DNA of 64,000 nt from Phlebotomus papatasi (taxonomy: Eukaryota > Arthropoda > Insecta > Diptera > Psychodidae), in contig NC_077223.1 in assembly GCF_024763615.1 (NCBI RefSeq), forward strand, positions 52,452,627 through 52,516,626. The letters are read 5' to 3'. Numbering within the stretch: position 1 is the first letter of the stretch; the number at the start of each line of letters is the position of its first letter. The notes below the pieces were generated by a model, which saw nothing but the letters and a program-made list of their open reading frames with translations, was not told where the DNA came from and ran no database searches. Made by a program: the position numbers and the translations under genes. Shown here in pieces: positions 1-12,028 of this stretch.

Positions 1-59
1 AATTCAGTAAAATTTACTACAAGAAAATTCTTATTGAACTAAAGGGGATTTGAACCGGA

Positions 60-280
60 AACTCTTGCATCATAGAATTTGCACATTTTTTTTACCAACT
101 CCAACTCGATTGCCACAGTTGTGAGTTCGAGTCCTGCCCGGTGGAAAGGCTGAAGCGTCTGAAGGGAAATATTTTTCATACTCATTGTAAATCGAATAAA
201 AAACTGTGAACTGAACAATGTAGAAAATGTAAATAAAAGTCCGGTACATCAAAATAAATAAATAGTAATAATTTTTGTTA
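60..280 (+). repeat. decayed tRNA-derived SINE-like sequence
   Basis: A B-box-like motif (GTTCGAGTCC, about 125-134) is followed by a CCCGGTGG segment and an A-rich tail with AAATAAATAAATAG at about 254-268. This is the usual layout of a tRNA-derived SINE. I cannot find a convincing A box upstream and the T-arm stem does not pair, so it is not a tRNA gene; a truncated or decayed SINE is the best reading. Confidence 0.35.
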
Positions 281-618
281 CAAAATGAGTAGATTGTATA
301 TCTGTCAAAAAAATCAATAAAATTTGTGAATTTGAAAGAAAACTCTTTTAAACTGAGTAACTTACCGAAGCATCGCAAAAAGATTTAATGAAAAACGCTA
401 AATAGCTCATTAACCGAATATTTAATTAAAAAAAAAAAATTAGAAAAATTATTTTGTAAAATTTCTTGTTCAGATTTCATTCTACGACGGCAATATACAA
501 TTTATTTATTTTTGATAAATTAATTTAAAAAAAAAAGAATTTGATTTGTAAAACAACCCTCTAACTTAATATGATTTTAAATTGAAATATACAAGGATAA
601 AAAAAGGTTCAAGAAATA

Positions 619-1005
619 CAGTAGACTCGCTCAAATTCGGGCATTTGGGACGGAAATGTCACCCGAATTAGAGAGAAAGAGAATCAAAGAAACCTTTGAA
701 ATTGGGATTTTTCACCTATGTTTAAGTAGAACTGAGCCATATCATAATGTAATTTAGCTTCTCAATCTGTTTGTGTAGCTAAATTATCTCACGATAAGGC
801 TCAATTTTATTTAAAAATAGGTGAAAAATGCCAATTTCAAAGGTGCCCCACTTCCCCCTATAACGTACATTGCATGAAAATTGATTCATTTGATAATCAT
901 AATCACACTTGAAAAATGACAACAAACTTTTTTCAAATGTTTACTGCTGCCCGAATTAAAAAAGTAGCCTGATCTTAAAAGAGCCGAATTAGCGAGAGTC
1001 TACTG
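619..1005. mobile_element. pogo/Tigger-like MITE, TA target duplication
   Basis: Terminal inverted repeats begin CAGTAGACTCGCTCAAATTCGG on the left and close with CCGAATTAGCGAGAGTCTACTG on the right. TA lies directly outside both ends (617-618 and 1006-1007). CAGT-type termini with TA duplications are typical of pogo/Tigger (Tc1-mariner superfamily) elements. The 387-bp body has no coding frame. Its centre (about 686-866) is a second foldback with TTTGAAATTGGGATTTTTCACC arms, shared with the copies near 22.7 and 33.3 kb, so this is a nested or composite element. Confidence 0.65.
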
Positions 1006-1020
1006 TATTAAAAATAATTT

Positions 1021-1041
1021 ATTATTATTATTATTATTATT
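1021..1041 (+). repeat. (ATT)n microsatellite
   Basis: Seven uninterrupted ATT units lie directly downstream of the pogo-like MITE. Confidence 0.8.
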
Positions 1042-1451
1042 AAACTTTTAAGGCTTTGTTAATATCGCCTTTGGTTTTGAGTGCTTAATGAATTTTGTGC
1101 AAAAATAATTTATGTTTGCAAAAAATAAATCCAAGAGTAATTTAACCACCACTGACCTACGAATTTCACTTTAGATTTCCAAACTGTGCATAAGTGAATT
1201 CCTTTGAAATAGATTGATTGCAAAAGGTGTCTAATAGCCCTCTAAATGCTGCCGAGTGCTTAAAAACATTGAGTGATTGGTGATCGTTAATTCGACGCTT
1301 GAGGTGTCCCCAAGTGCTTGTGCGAGGTGCTGAAGAGATCGCCACGGTGGCCGCTTCGAAGGGGTCTCGGGGGGCCTCCGCGGGCTGCCTTGGCGCCACA
1401 CAAGACACCACCGGTGGCGAATCACCCCGTCAGGGCTCTACAGATGGCCAA

Positions 1452-1562
1452 ATGCAGCGATGTGGACTCTGCTCCCTGCTGTCCCGCCTCCTGAGGCGCG
1501 CCATGTGCGTCGGATCGCGCCGCGGAAGTGGCGAATCCTACTACCAGGAGCTGGAGACCACT
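1452..1562 (+). CDS. candidate first coding exon, cysteine-rich basic N-terminus (unidentified gene)
   Basis: A GC-rich island (about 1290-1562) in AT-rich DNA. The first in-frame ATG is at 1452 in a good insect context (CCAAATGC). It opens 37 codons starting MQRCGLCSLL and ending ELETT, then a phase-0 donor GTGAGT at 1563-1568. The frame is open back to 1284 but has no earlier ATG. The product start has closely spaced Cys and Arg residues (CGLC, RRAMC, SRRGSGESYY), as in lipid-anchored or membrane-tethered N-termini, but I do not recognise the protein. Coding status rests on composition, start context and donor only. A 33-bp candidate exon at 40708 is phase-compatible. It could instead be a non-coding GC-rich island. 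Confidence 0.35.
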
Positions 1563-1880
1563 GTGAGTTACTGTGTTGATCTTGCCAGAAGAATTTACTT
1601 AACTGATTTACTCAAAATCACTTATAATAACAAAACCAATTTTCCAAAATCTTAATTCTCCGATGTTGAAGAATCGGGTCAAATTCACGTTTGAATTTGT
1701 AGTATCTATCATATCAGAATGGTACTCGTTTTGGTGGACATTTAGATCTTGAACTGGGTCACACTTATCAGCAATCACAAAGATTATCACTATCAGAGTT
1801 ATCATATTGGTGGGAACCCTAATTCATTTGTCCTTATTGCTTAACCTGAAAAAGATGAAACCGTAATTGAATCTGTAGTA

Positions 1881-2590
1881 GAGGAATTCTGTAACGACAT
1901 GACAATATCATATGACAAATTTTCAAAGTAAATTCGAAGTCCAGTGAGCATCGAATGGCCATTGTTATGACCTCTACACTGAGAAAAAAGAAAGGGAGCG
2001 ATTAACTTTTTTTCTTCAGAACTTTAACACATTTTTGGTGTAAATATATATCTACATTTTTAATGTTAATTTCACACCTTTTTAAGGATAAAATTAACAA
2101 GAAAAAGGTAACTGTAACCCCTAATACACCTAAAACGGGTAATATTTACACCGATTTTGGATCAATACTGCATGGTAAAATTAACATTTCCAGAATGATA
2201 TTTTAACTTTTTAGGATTTATCTCAGTGTATGAAGCTCTCAGTAACTGATATGAATCTGAATTTTAATTATTTTCTCTGAATTTACCACATAAAATTTAT
2301 AAAATCGTCAGATTAGAATATAAAACGAATAAGTCGCGAATGGCCAACTTTACAGAAGTGCGATTTCAAGCTAAGATTTTACATACTGAATATAGGGTTT
2401 TAAAGATTTGAAACCCCTGTAATTTTGGGGATAATTTACTTTACGGTATAATATTCACAGGGAAAGTAGAGGGTGTCAAGAAGTACCCGAAAAGCGAATG
2501 AAATTAATTTTACAAAAAACCGACTTATTCGACTTATATTCTGACAAGTCGAAATTTATCATGTAACGTCATACCGTTACAGAATTTCCC
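1881..2590. mobile_element. TA-flanked inverted-repeat element carrying a nested MITE
   Basis: The left end GAGGAATTCTGTAACG and right end CGTTACAGAATTTCCC are inverted repeats with TA outside each (1879-1880, 2591-2592). The interior includes a 252-bp CACTGAG MITE at 1977-2228 with its own TA duplication, so the host element was here first. The right part (about 2308-2563) is shared with a copy at 42.6-42.9 kb. No coding frame. Confidence 0.6.
1977..2228 (+). mobile_element. CACTGAG MITE, copy 1 (full length)
   Basis: This 252-bp element runs from CACTGAGAAAAAAG to a CTCAGTG end and is flanked by TA (1975-1976, 2229-2230). The interior has inverted and repeated GTTAATTTTACACC and GGTGTAAAAATAT-type blocks. 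The family recurs at 3004, 7572, 9214 and 46265. CACTR termini with a short duplication resemble the CACTA/Mirage/Chapaev group, which is inference. Confidence 0.8.
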
Positions 2591-2836
2591 TACTGATCTT
2601 CTAATTAAAAAAAAAAAACAATAAAAAGCTTTATTTTTGTTTTACTACACACATCATATAGGACATAATGGGGCAGCTCTTTAGTAAGGTAGAAACTATA
2701 CCACCGTGTAATTTCACCTAACGCTACCATGTGGTGTTTTGTAAAGCTTTTCAGATTTCCAATTTTTGCACTAAAATGCGGTCTTGCTGAAAAAGGAATT
2801 CATAATGTTCAAATAGGATGAGTAAATGGTGGGTTT

Positions 2837-2945
2837 ATGGCCAACGCACAATAACTTTTGTTTGTAAACATGTTTTCGGAACAGCCTATGAGAATAAACG
2901 AGATGATTGAATTTCATTCATTGCCAAAAACATGTCAAAGGCCTT
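2837..2945 (+). repeat. half copy of the AACGCACAATAAC foldback family
   Basis: The left arm GGCCAACGCACAATAAC followed by TTTTGTTTGTAAACATG is shared with the intact copies at 4493-4640 and 27013-27160. The right arm survives only as CAAAAACATGTC, so the copy is truncated or decayed. Confidence 0.5.
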
Positions 2946-3003
2946 TACATTTATGAGAAATTTTCGTCAAAATAAAGGATTTCGTAAATCTCTAGGTCGT
3001 GTA

Positions 3004-3256
3004 CACTGAGAAAAAAAGAGGGTGCGATTAACGTTTTTTCCTCATAATTTTAACACTTTTTAGGTGTAAAAATATATCAACATTTTTTTAATGTTAATTT
3101 TACACCTTTTGAGGGTAAAATTAACATGAAAAAGGGTAACTTTAACCCCTAATACACCTAAAAAGCATAATATTTACACCGATTTCGGATCAATACTGCA
3201 GGGTAAAATTAACATTTCTGGAATGTTATTTTATCATTTTCGGATTTCTCTCAGTG
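3004..3256 (+). mobile_element. CACTGAG MITE, copy 2 (full length)
   Basis: 253 bp, CACTGAGAAAAAAAGAGG to TTTCTCTCAGTG, with TA on both sides (3002-3003, 3257-3258). Close in sequence to copies 1 and 3. Confidence 0.85.
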
Positions 3257-4045
3257 TACGCGTAAATCGTGCCAAAATGTTCAATTGACATTGTTCATTG
3301 TTTTTGTTTTAAAATTCGATATAAGTCATTGTGAGGAGGTGTCGACCTCAAGGCAAGCCTAGGACAAACGATTAAAAATGATGATAATGCTAAATAATTG
3401 TTATACAAATCCGAATTAAATTGAAAGTTTAACCCATTCCTTACCATGGTATTATACATCATACGCAAATTGAGTGATTTTTGATGATTTATTTCTGGGC
3501 AATTTTTATCCGAATTGCTGTCGGGAATGGATTTTTAGTAACATTAGTTATTCAATTACTTGAAAAAAATAGTCCGACAGAGATGAAAATACATTTTGTT
3601 ATTGTTTTCTTGCTTAGCGGAAGGTCATGCAAAATTTTTGCTCAAAATGGCGGATGGAAAATACGACATCCCGTCGAATTTGTTAAAATTGGCCTCTTTC
3701 CTCTTTCCTGATTTGAATTATAATTGCCAATTGGTGTTCTTGGATAGTTACTATATCTAAAGCAATATAGTTTGTAATGAATTAATGCATATAACATTTA
3801 AATTCAGTGACCTTTAAGACGTGTGTTTGACAGAGGCTCCCCGCGCTCCCATGAGAGATAATTTTTTTTTCTTTTCAAAAAAATCAGTAGGAAACTAATC
3901 CCAAAATATGAACATTCTATCTCAAGTATCTCTGGTACATTGACTGAATGGATTAAGTTAGACTTATTTGTATTTTCTAATGTTTTATAAAGAACTAATG
4001 AAGCAATTATACAATTTTTATGCTCTAGGATTAAAATTGGGACTA

Positions 4046-4263
4046 GGGGAAAGCGCGCTACCTTCGGACGACTCAAGCTTCAGACAATTCAATTTTTTCT
4101 CTATGTTTCTTATCGATTTCACCCATAGCTCTTTTCTGAAAATTTGAGGCATTGGATTAGGTATGAAAATATAATATTATAATGGGCCAAATTCATATAT
4201 AACACCTTGGAAAAAAATGATTTGTGTGAAGCATAAATCGTCCGAAGGTAACGCGCTTTCCCC
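4046..4263. mobile_element. GGGGAAAGCGCG palindromic MITE
   Basis: The 5' arm GGGGAAAGCGCGCTACC is repeated inverted as GGTAACGCGCTTTCCCC at the 3' end, and TTCGGACGA extends the pairing. TA flanks both ends (4044-4045, 4264-4265). 218 bp, no coding frame. Confidence 0.7.
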
Positions 4264-4492
4264 TATTGCCCCACACTTATGGGAACTTCTCACATTTTTC
4301 CATTGTTCCATAATAAACTCTCCGATACACAGACCCTCATTATCCGGATAGTAGCTGTCAAACATTTGACAAATTCAAAAATTTCCCATTCACATATCTC
4401 ACATATTGACCTCAATCATTCGAATATCGAACATTTGAATATTGTGAATATTAGTGTTTCTATTTTTATAAGGTTCACTCTCATGTGTAGTA

Positions 4493-4640
4493 ATGCCCAT
4501 CACACAATAACTTTTGTTTGTAAACATGTTTTCAAAATTTTCTATGAGAGAGAGCTAGATGACTAGATCTATGTTTCATTCACTCTCATTGAAATGTCAA
4601 AAACATGTTTACTAAACAAAAGTTATTGTGCGTTGGGCAT
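4493..4640. mobile_element. AACGCACAATAAC foldback MITE, copy A
   Basis: Nearly perfect 38-bp arms: ATGCCCATCACACAATAAC at the left and GTTATTGTGCGTTGGGCAT at the right, each joined to TTTTGTTTGTAAACATG or its complement. It has the same length (148 bp) as the copy at 27013-27160, so both are complete. Confidence 0.7.
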
Positions 4641-4732
4641 AAGTTTCAATTCTGCTGACTATTTTTTTTAATAAACAGAAGCAAAATCCAATTCAAAATT
4701 TCTGTGTGAAAATGACTCACCTACCCCTATTA

Positions 4733-4948
4733 GGGGAATGCTGGCATGGTTCGCACAGAGTGAACCTTCAAACAATGCAAATTTTCTCTTTGCTTGCAAA
4801 GACCTAGTTCGTCATTTCTTAGCCATAAGACAGATAATTAATAAGCTCATGAGACGAGATGAGAAATGGCAAGTCAGCTCTTTGCAAACAAAGAGAAAAT
4901 TCGCATCGTTTGAAGCTTCACTCTGTGCGAACCATGCCTACATTCCCC
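4733..4948. mobile_element. GGGGAATGCTGG palindromic MITE
   Basis: GGGGAATGCTGGCATGGTTC at the left is mirrored by GAACCATGCCTACATTCCCC at the right, and CAGAGTGAA extends the arm. TA lies outside both ends (4731-4732, 4949-4950). The inner halves also pair (GCAAATTTTCTCTTTG and CAAAGAGAAAATTCGC), so almost the whole element folds back. Confidence 0.75.
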
Positions 4949-4950
4949 TA

Positions 4951-7027
4951 TCTTTTCTGTTTATATTCAATTGATCAAAGGAAAAAAATAGGAAGATGAA
5001 TTTTAACTTTATGAATTATTGTTTAGACTAATGCAATAAAATTTTGGGAAATCCTATAATCAATAAACCTTTCCTTTATCTCTTATTCCAATTTAACTTA
5101 TCAAAAGCTTATACAATTTGATTCAATAAACAACCAATAAACAGCTTTAATTTTTATGATCAAAAATTCCAAAGACAGATAGGTCAAAGAACTATTGATT
5201 GTGTTCCTTGGATACTAGATAGATAATACTTAAAATTTTACCCTTTGGACTTAAATTTTTAACAGACTTGGGTTTTTTTTTCAAGATAAGACTGCATTTG
5301 CAAATAAACAAGTCTTTTTCGGCAAACTAAAAGCTGTGTTGTAATAGTCAAGAACTTTTTGGCTACAGCCCAGCGCACATTTGATAAACATTTAATAAAA
5401 ATCACAATAAAGAAAAAAACAACCCCATGAAGCCCTTTGTGAACAAATAGTTTCTAAGAATATATTCGACGGTTCCATTCAATGCAATTCTCTCACAGAA
5501 TGACTAGATCGTATGAAGAACCATATGGAAATTGTTTACCATAGATTAATTTTTTACGAAAAAAAAGATTTCATGTTAGCTAAAACTTGTAATTTACGAT
5601 TAAATCTTTACCAGTTATAAAGATTAATAACAAGTTTAACAAATCCAGCGCAAACTTATTTCAAGCCGGCTCAAAGCTATATGAAAGGGAGGTATCGATA
5701 TTTGTAATTGTTGTTTTGCATCGAGATAGGTTCCTTGAACTCCCAATTAATTCGAGAATATATCACCGGCTTCTCAACAACACATTCTGTTACTTAAAAT
5801 ATTATCGGAATCAGAAATAGGATCATTAAGTTTGAGAAAGTCTTTAGGTATACAACACACCTACATCTTCCCAAAATCTGAGAAAGTTCTTAAAAGACCA
5901 AAGGTCAAATGTTCATGACATTTCATTAAAGCACTCAATAGCATGTCAAATAGTAGATGAGCTGATGTAGGGAATTTAATAACATTGGATTGATGCTAAA
6001 ATACTTTTATTGCTCTGTCTTGAGCTTAAATTTTGATATATATTGCTAATGTAATACGATTGAAGGCGCAAATTTCATTGATTTCGTGCTGGATAGCTGC
6101 TGAGGAAATGAATAATCTTTAAAAGTTCACGTGATGTTCTGGGACTCGTAAAAACTCCCTTTTATTTGTTGTCATATCAGGTGAGTTTATGGATGAGAAT
6201 GATTTTGATGATCACGCAGAGAGAAAAAAACCATTAAAATCGTTAGGAAAATCTAGTATTTCACCCCATTCTCAAATTGGAATAAAATTTAGAAGACTGA
6301 TAAAACTGACTGTGTAAAGCGTTCCATTCAGATTAAGACAAGAATTGGTGTAACTCATTTGTGTCAGGGGGGAGATCACTATCAGGTGGTTATCTTGACG
6401 TCACAGTTAATATGCTTTAAGTCACTTGATCCGGTGATGGTAAGTGGAATGTTTTTGGAGGCGTTTTTCGTGAAAGATGATACAAAGAAACCAATAAAAG
6501 TTCAATTAAAATTCCTAATCTATTGAGCACTTTGAGAGTTGATTTCCGCGGATCAGATAAAGATTTCAATGTGAAAGTATTACCGCACACAATGGCTTTC
6601 ACATTAATACTTTGTAAGCAATATTGTGCTATTTTGGTATGCAATTTTTCCCGTCAACACCGGATGACCTTCTTTCGTCCAAGAATATACACTTGGCTGT
6701 TGATTCTGACCGGTGAGGATATGAGGAGTGAGACAAGTCAAAAAAAAAGAGACACTCAAATACTTTTACTCTTATCATCAAAACTGAGAGTATATTCATA
6801 TGGTAGATAACATTTCTTATCACACTGTCAACATGTGGTATTATGTGTTGGCGCTATTTTAGTGATAAAACACTGCGACTCTTACGCTCCGACAAGGAGA
6901 CACACTAGAGACACTGAAGTGCTGATCACACGGATGGAAAACAGAAAGAGATTGGCAAGATGAAGAGTTGATTTTTATCCAGAAAGGCGGGTGTAAATTT
7001 TCCATTTTGACACTAAAAGTGACTACC
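4951..7027. other. AT-rich stretch without a supported gene
   Basis: Short, overlapping frames without coding character. One perfect TGACGTCA (CRE-type) palindrome lies at 6396-6403. I see no repeat copies or RNA genes here. Confidence 0.5.
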
Positions 7028-7305
7028 TAATGGCTTCGGTATATACCTTTTAGATCGGGAAAATTTCATAAAATCGAAATTCACGTCCTTTTGATTCTCA
7101 AATGTTTCGAATATATATGTCTATCCCATTTTTTTGCAATAATCTTCTTTTTTTAAACTTCACAACAAATTTAGTTCAGTCTAATTTTAAATACGAAAAA
7201 ATGGGATAGATCGGATAGACTTATGTAAATCTTCTCAGAAAGCAAGGGATGCGAGTTTCGATTTCATGAAATCATACCGAGCTAAAACGTGTGCCGGAAC
7301 CATTA
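7028..7305. mobile_element. 278-bp foldback element with 65-bp arms
   Basis: The left arm (TAATGGCTTCGG onward, through AAAATCGAAATTCACGTCC) matches the reverse complement of the right arm (ending CCGGAACCATTA) over about 65 bp with scattered mismatches. A second inner pair, TCTATCCCATTTTTT (about 7120) and AAAAAATGGGATAGA (about 7196), makes the centre fold too. Single copy in this window. Confidence 0.6.
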
Positions 7306-7571
7306 AAACGAAAAAATTAAAATCACATTAAAACTGTCGTTTAGTTTTAGGAGATATGATCGAAATTTTTTTTTTATAATCTCTACAAAAAAATGTATTC
7401 ATTTTATGATAGACACTATAAAAAATTGAAGGATTGTGAGGGCCATTTAAAAAAAAATAACATCTAAAAAAATAATTTTATCAATTTCAAAGTCAATGAA
7501 ATTAACACTTTTTTAAGAATCTTTTTTAATAAATAAATGTTTATAATACGATGATAATCCCATGGTTTGAC

Positions 7572-7825
7572 CACTGAGAAGAAAAAGAGGGTGCGATTAA
7601 CATTTTTTCCTCAGAACTTTAACACTTTTTAGGTGTAAAAATATATCAACATTTTTTAATGTTAATTTTACACCTTACTAAAGGTATAATTAACATGAAA
7701 AAGGGTACCTTTAACCCCTAATACACCTAAAAAGGGTAATATTTACACCGATTATGGATCAATACTGCAGGGTAAAATTAACATTTCCGGAATGTTATTT
7801 TAACTTTTTCGGATTTCTCTCAGTG
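7572..7825 (+). mobile_element. CACTGAG MITE, copy 3 (full length, AC flanks)
   Basis: 254 bp, CACTGAGAAGAAAAAGAGG to CTCTCAGTG. The flanks are AC (7570-7571) and AC (7826-7827) rather than the TA seen at other copies. The length matches the other intact copies. Confidence 0.8.
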
Positions 7826-7827
7826 AC

Positions 7828-9116
7828 TGATCTGGTCCTAAAAAAAACATGACCGTGAAGGATCCGTCTCGTTAAAGCCCTTGAATTAAAATCTTTAAAA
7901 TATCATTCCATAATCAGAAGTATCTATGGATGAAGTTTAAAAATTTTGCGTTCCAAAACATAAAGTTATTCGATCGCTTGATAGTAGAATTGTAAAAGTA
8001 TCTACTGATTTTTTCTTCTAGTGCAGAGTGGATGAAATGAAGCCCTACTTAAAGTAAAAGACAGTGGGTGAGGTAATAAAGTATACTTAATAGTTAGAAA
8101 GCGCCCAGAAATGTTTAAAAGGCGGAGGGAATTATAACAAGCCAATATTAGCAATGCTATCAATCACTTTGCGGAGGGTGTATCAGAAATTCACTCAAAA
8201 ATAAACAGTTCTTCGTCAGATAGATATCGAACATGGACGAAAGTGTACAACAGGCGAATAATTCTAATTCAATATTCACACCATGTGTCCATTCCATCAA
8301 TGTCTATTTAAAATTAAGTACCACTACGCCTGCCATTTTCCATCATCAAAGCGACACTCTGTCTACTTTTCCCAGAGTCTCTGAATCCCTTGAAAATTCC
8401 AAAAGGTATATATAGGTATGTAGAAGTTCCAATGACGTATTGAAGGTGAAATGATTAATTATGCAAAGTGATTTTCTGAAGGAGAGAGTGTATCTTCCGG
8501 AGAGACTGTCACCTCCCTCAAATTCAATTGTTCGAGATGAACCTATCACGCCAAAGTTAATTTTCACGTGGCTGTGAAAGTTTTCAAAAGAGCTTTCACA
8601 CATGTCGCAACATTCACTTGAGCACAGTGGTAAAGTCAATACGATAAGAAGGGAAGAGTCTTGCACACTTTTCTTAGAATATGTGTAGGAATAATTCATT
8701 TGTAAAACTTATTTTCTATTAGAATTCCATGTCAAAACTTGCATTTTAAGCTTAGCTAACCCAAGTTCATTAATTTATCCTAATAAGGATATTCTTTTTC
8801 TTCAAAAAAAAAATCTTCTTGGAATTGAATTTTGCCTTATTGAATTATTAAACTTCGCTTAATATAGAATTACCTGCTTATAACACTTACTTGAATCAAT
8901 TCAAACTTGTCAGGAACACATCCTTTGAAACTAATCTAATTTATTTCAAATATCTAGGAGTGAATGAGGACAAATTGAAGCAAGATTTCACAATCAAATA
9001 TTAAAGTTGTTGAGGTAACCAAATCATTGAAATCCATATCTAGTGCTTCGCCTTAAATTTTATTAAGACCGTAGATGCATATAACTGTGCCCTGAGGGGG
9101 CCACATTGGCTCTTTG
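7828..9116. other. AT-rich stretch without a supported gene
   Basis: An open frame on the minus strand (8346-8699) has no convincing coding character and no splice or promoter support. No repeats recognised. Confidence 0.45.
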
Positions 9117-9212
9117 CTGTTCGTAAGCTTTTCTTTAACTTTCACTCTTAATCGATCTACCATGTCAGAGAGGTAAAGACCATCCTTTAGTGCTAGAATT
9201 AAAGAAAAGCTT
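9117..9212. repeat. TGTTCGTAAGCTTTTC foldback MITE, partial copy
   Basis: CTGTTCGTAAGCTTTTCTTT at the left is mirrored by TTAAAGAAAAGCTTAC at the right. The same arms occur near 29.64 and 35.36 kb. The right end abuts a CACTGAG MITE at 9214, which interrupts or replaces its terminus. Confidence 0.5.
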
Positions 9213-9213
9213 A

Positions 9214-9374
9214 CACTGAGAAAAAAAGAGAGTGCGATTAACTTTTTTTCCTCGTAACTTTAACACTTTTTAGGTGTGAAAATATATCAACATTTTTTAA
9301 TGTTAATTTTACACCTCTTTAAGTGTAAAATTGACATGAAAAAGGGTAACTTTAACCCATAAAACACCTAAAAA
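9214..9374 (+). mobile_element. CACTGAG MITE, copy 4 (3'-truncated)
   Basis: It begins TA-CACTGAGAAAAAAAGAGAG and follows the family sequence through AACACCTAAAAA, then breaks off into unrelated DNA at about 9374. The right third is missing. Confidence 0.7.
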
Positions 9375-9534
9375 CCTTCTGAACAATATTAAGGCTTATG
9401 AAATATATTAGGTGATAAAGTTACCACCGTTTAATAACTTCTTAGAGAAATACGACCAAAACCGGGAATAAAATTTTGCTCAAAACATATTATTTGGAAA
9501 AGTGTGTCATATTAACATATTAGTAGCGAGAGAA

Positions 9535-9747
9535 TTAGTAGCGGGTACCTTTAAAATAAGTGTTTTTTTCTATTTTTTAAATGAAGCTGGACTGGACCAT
9601 ATCATAATACTCCTATAATTTAGTTTCACAAACCAGTTGTAAAACTGAATTATATGTATATTGATAAAGCTCAGTTTTATTTAAAAATGGGAGAAACAGC
9701 TCAATTTTAAAACTGCTCCAATTCAAAGGTGCCCTAAATTCCCGTAA
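9535..9747. repeat. degenerate AAAGGTGCCC foldback element
   Basis: The order of blocks (CTATTTTTTAAATGAAGCTGG, TAATTTAGTTTCACAAACC, CTCAGTTTTATTTAAAAATGG, CAAAGGTGCCCTAAATTCCC) follows the family at 22749 and 33268, but the ends are badly eroded. Confidence 0.4.
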
Positions 9748-12028
9748 ATAGTTTTTTTTAAGCCTAAGGTAGGGCATAGCGGGGTAATTTGGAATCATTT
9801 GTCATTCAGAATTTTGAGATTTCCTCATTTGTGTTACATGAGCAAATGAAAGTAACCACGAAGAAGTGTTATTCCTTTTCTTCTTGCTCTTTTTTTATAG
9901 TTCGCCTAAATTTTGAAAATCTCAAACTTCCAAATTATCCTATTTTACCCTAATTCAAATAAAAATTCACCAAAACGTTCTCAAATTGGATAGAATTTTT
10001 CGTGTCAAAAATTATTATGGTCTTTAGACCGTTTAGACTCTCTAAACGGTTATTGCAGTTTTTTGTAGTTATAGAAGAAAATTGTTGTAATTTATTTTGT
10101 AATTGTTAGATTATATAGTTTGTGTTTATGATGAAAATAAAATTTAAACGTTAGAGGAGTCAGAAAAGTATCATGTTCTTATGATTCATATAGCCAATTT
10201 ATCCTGAAAGGGAATTTTTAAGCTTTTTTTCGCAAATCTAATCCAAAGTAATCCAAACCTTTGGAACATTTGTAGCATAATATATTTAGTAAGAAAAAAA
10301 ATCATTTAGTGGAAAATAATTTTAAAATTTTTCCAATAAATATTTAGATGCAATTTTCACAAGAGCAAATAATACATTTACTTTTTTTATTTATCTTTAA
10401 TTTTCATATGAAAAATTTGTAAATTTTCCTTGATTTAAACACCCTTAAAAGTTCGACTATTCAACTTGCATGTATCAGAGTGCTAAATGTATAATTCATC
10501 TAACATAGCGTTAACTAGAGAGATTTTCTCATTTTCATTCCTTTTATTTTACTTCATATTGTCCATTGGCTCTTATTTTTTCATTCTGTGGAAATTTAAT
10601 TGCACTTGCAAAGGTGCTTCTTATACATTTCAATGAGCTTTCAGTTGATTTTTGACATATTTTGAGGAAGAAAGCATATCTAAGTATAAAAGGCTGAATT
10701 TTGACTAGAATTTCAATGAATTACACCCTTTTCTTGTGCCATAAATTTAATTTTCCACCCACGACCACTCATAGTGGAAAACAGCAAAATTCCTCGAAGA
10801 AAAAAAAACCATAGAGAATTTAATTGACTCAGAACGACCTGGAGCGATTAGCAATGAACGCTATGGAATTTTTGTCTCTGGAACTTTTTTCTGTCCCTCA
10901 ATGAGAGATTAAAAAGGCCCCATAGCACTTTTTTTTTGGAGGCTGTGACTTAGGAAAGAAAGTGGATGCAGCATTATACACATAATGTTGCTATCATTAG
11001 CCAATGTCATATGAGGATAGGGGAACACAGAGTATATACAACTTTGGCTGATAGATGCAATGACTTGTTTATCATTTTCCTTTCCAAATATTTACATCGC
11101 TGGTACCCGCGTACAAACATGCTTTCAAAGAATCACCAAAACATCTTCTATATTGTTTTTATTCTACCAAAAGCATAATGACCATGTCACTTCTCCATTA
11201 ATTTTAATTAATAGATCTCATGAGCTCACTTATTTCAAAATTATTTAATAGAGAATATTGATTTGAGGTGTGATTCTGCAACAACTCTCGTTCAATTTTA
11301 ACGTCTCAGAAAATGTGCAATACTTTGGGTGAGATACATAATAATTTAATAATATTATCATTCTAATAGAAGTGCGTGATCTCTGATACCTACTTGGTGT
11401 TATACTTCATCATCACTCTTTGCCCCTTTCTCGATATTTTGAAATCATGTTTCAATAAGAACTCAATTCCGTGGCGTGTTGTATAAAGCTCTATTGGATT
11501 TGGTTTGACCTCAGAGCTTTTTCTACCTCCTCAAACTCTCATGAAAAGATCTATAAGAAGAGGGAGTTTAAACCAATTCAGATTGCCATTACTTCTATCA
11601 ATAGAATTTGATCGTCGATTAATAAAATGAAAGAAATCACTGATAGAGGTAGTTGTATCAAAAAAGGGATGATATGACAACGGTCTACAGGACCGACGAT
11701 ATCGGTCGTTCTATTTGGTCAAATAAATGAGTCGATGGAGTTGATTTATGTATTTTCTAAAAAAAAAAAGCAGTTTAGTGCTATTCACAAGGAAAATGAA
11801 ATTTAAAATTCCTAAAAAAAACCATCTCATTTTAATAAAAAAGTTAATGTTAGTAATGAAGTAGCTCGTTTGGAATGAACATTTAAACGAAAAATTCAAC
11901 AAGACATTTTTTAGTTTTTGGCAGTGCAGATCAATTATAGGAAAACTTGTGGGCTATCACTTTGTCTGTAATGATTAGGCCTATTGTGACGCATAAAGCA
12001 GTAATTTGGTAGCCTAAAGCTGCGAGTA
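9748..12028. other. AT-rich stretch without a supported gene
   Basis: No coding frame with support. It contains a perfect short hairpin (10028-10050) and one AAAAGCTC-type octamer (11514-11521). Confidence 0.5.
10028..10050. repeat. perfect 10-bp hairpin
   Basis: ACCGTTTAGA, loop CTC, TCTAAACGGT, followed shortly by a T run. A perfect G/C-containing stem stands out in this AT-rich region. Function unknown; no flanking transcript is visible. Confidence 0.6.

Noticed and set aside
60..140. Possible tRNA gene from the GTTCGAGTCC motif
   Set aside because: No acceptor stem, A box or T-stem pairing; kept only as a SINE-like remnant.
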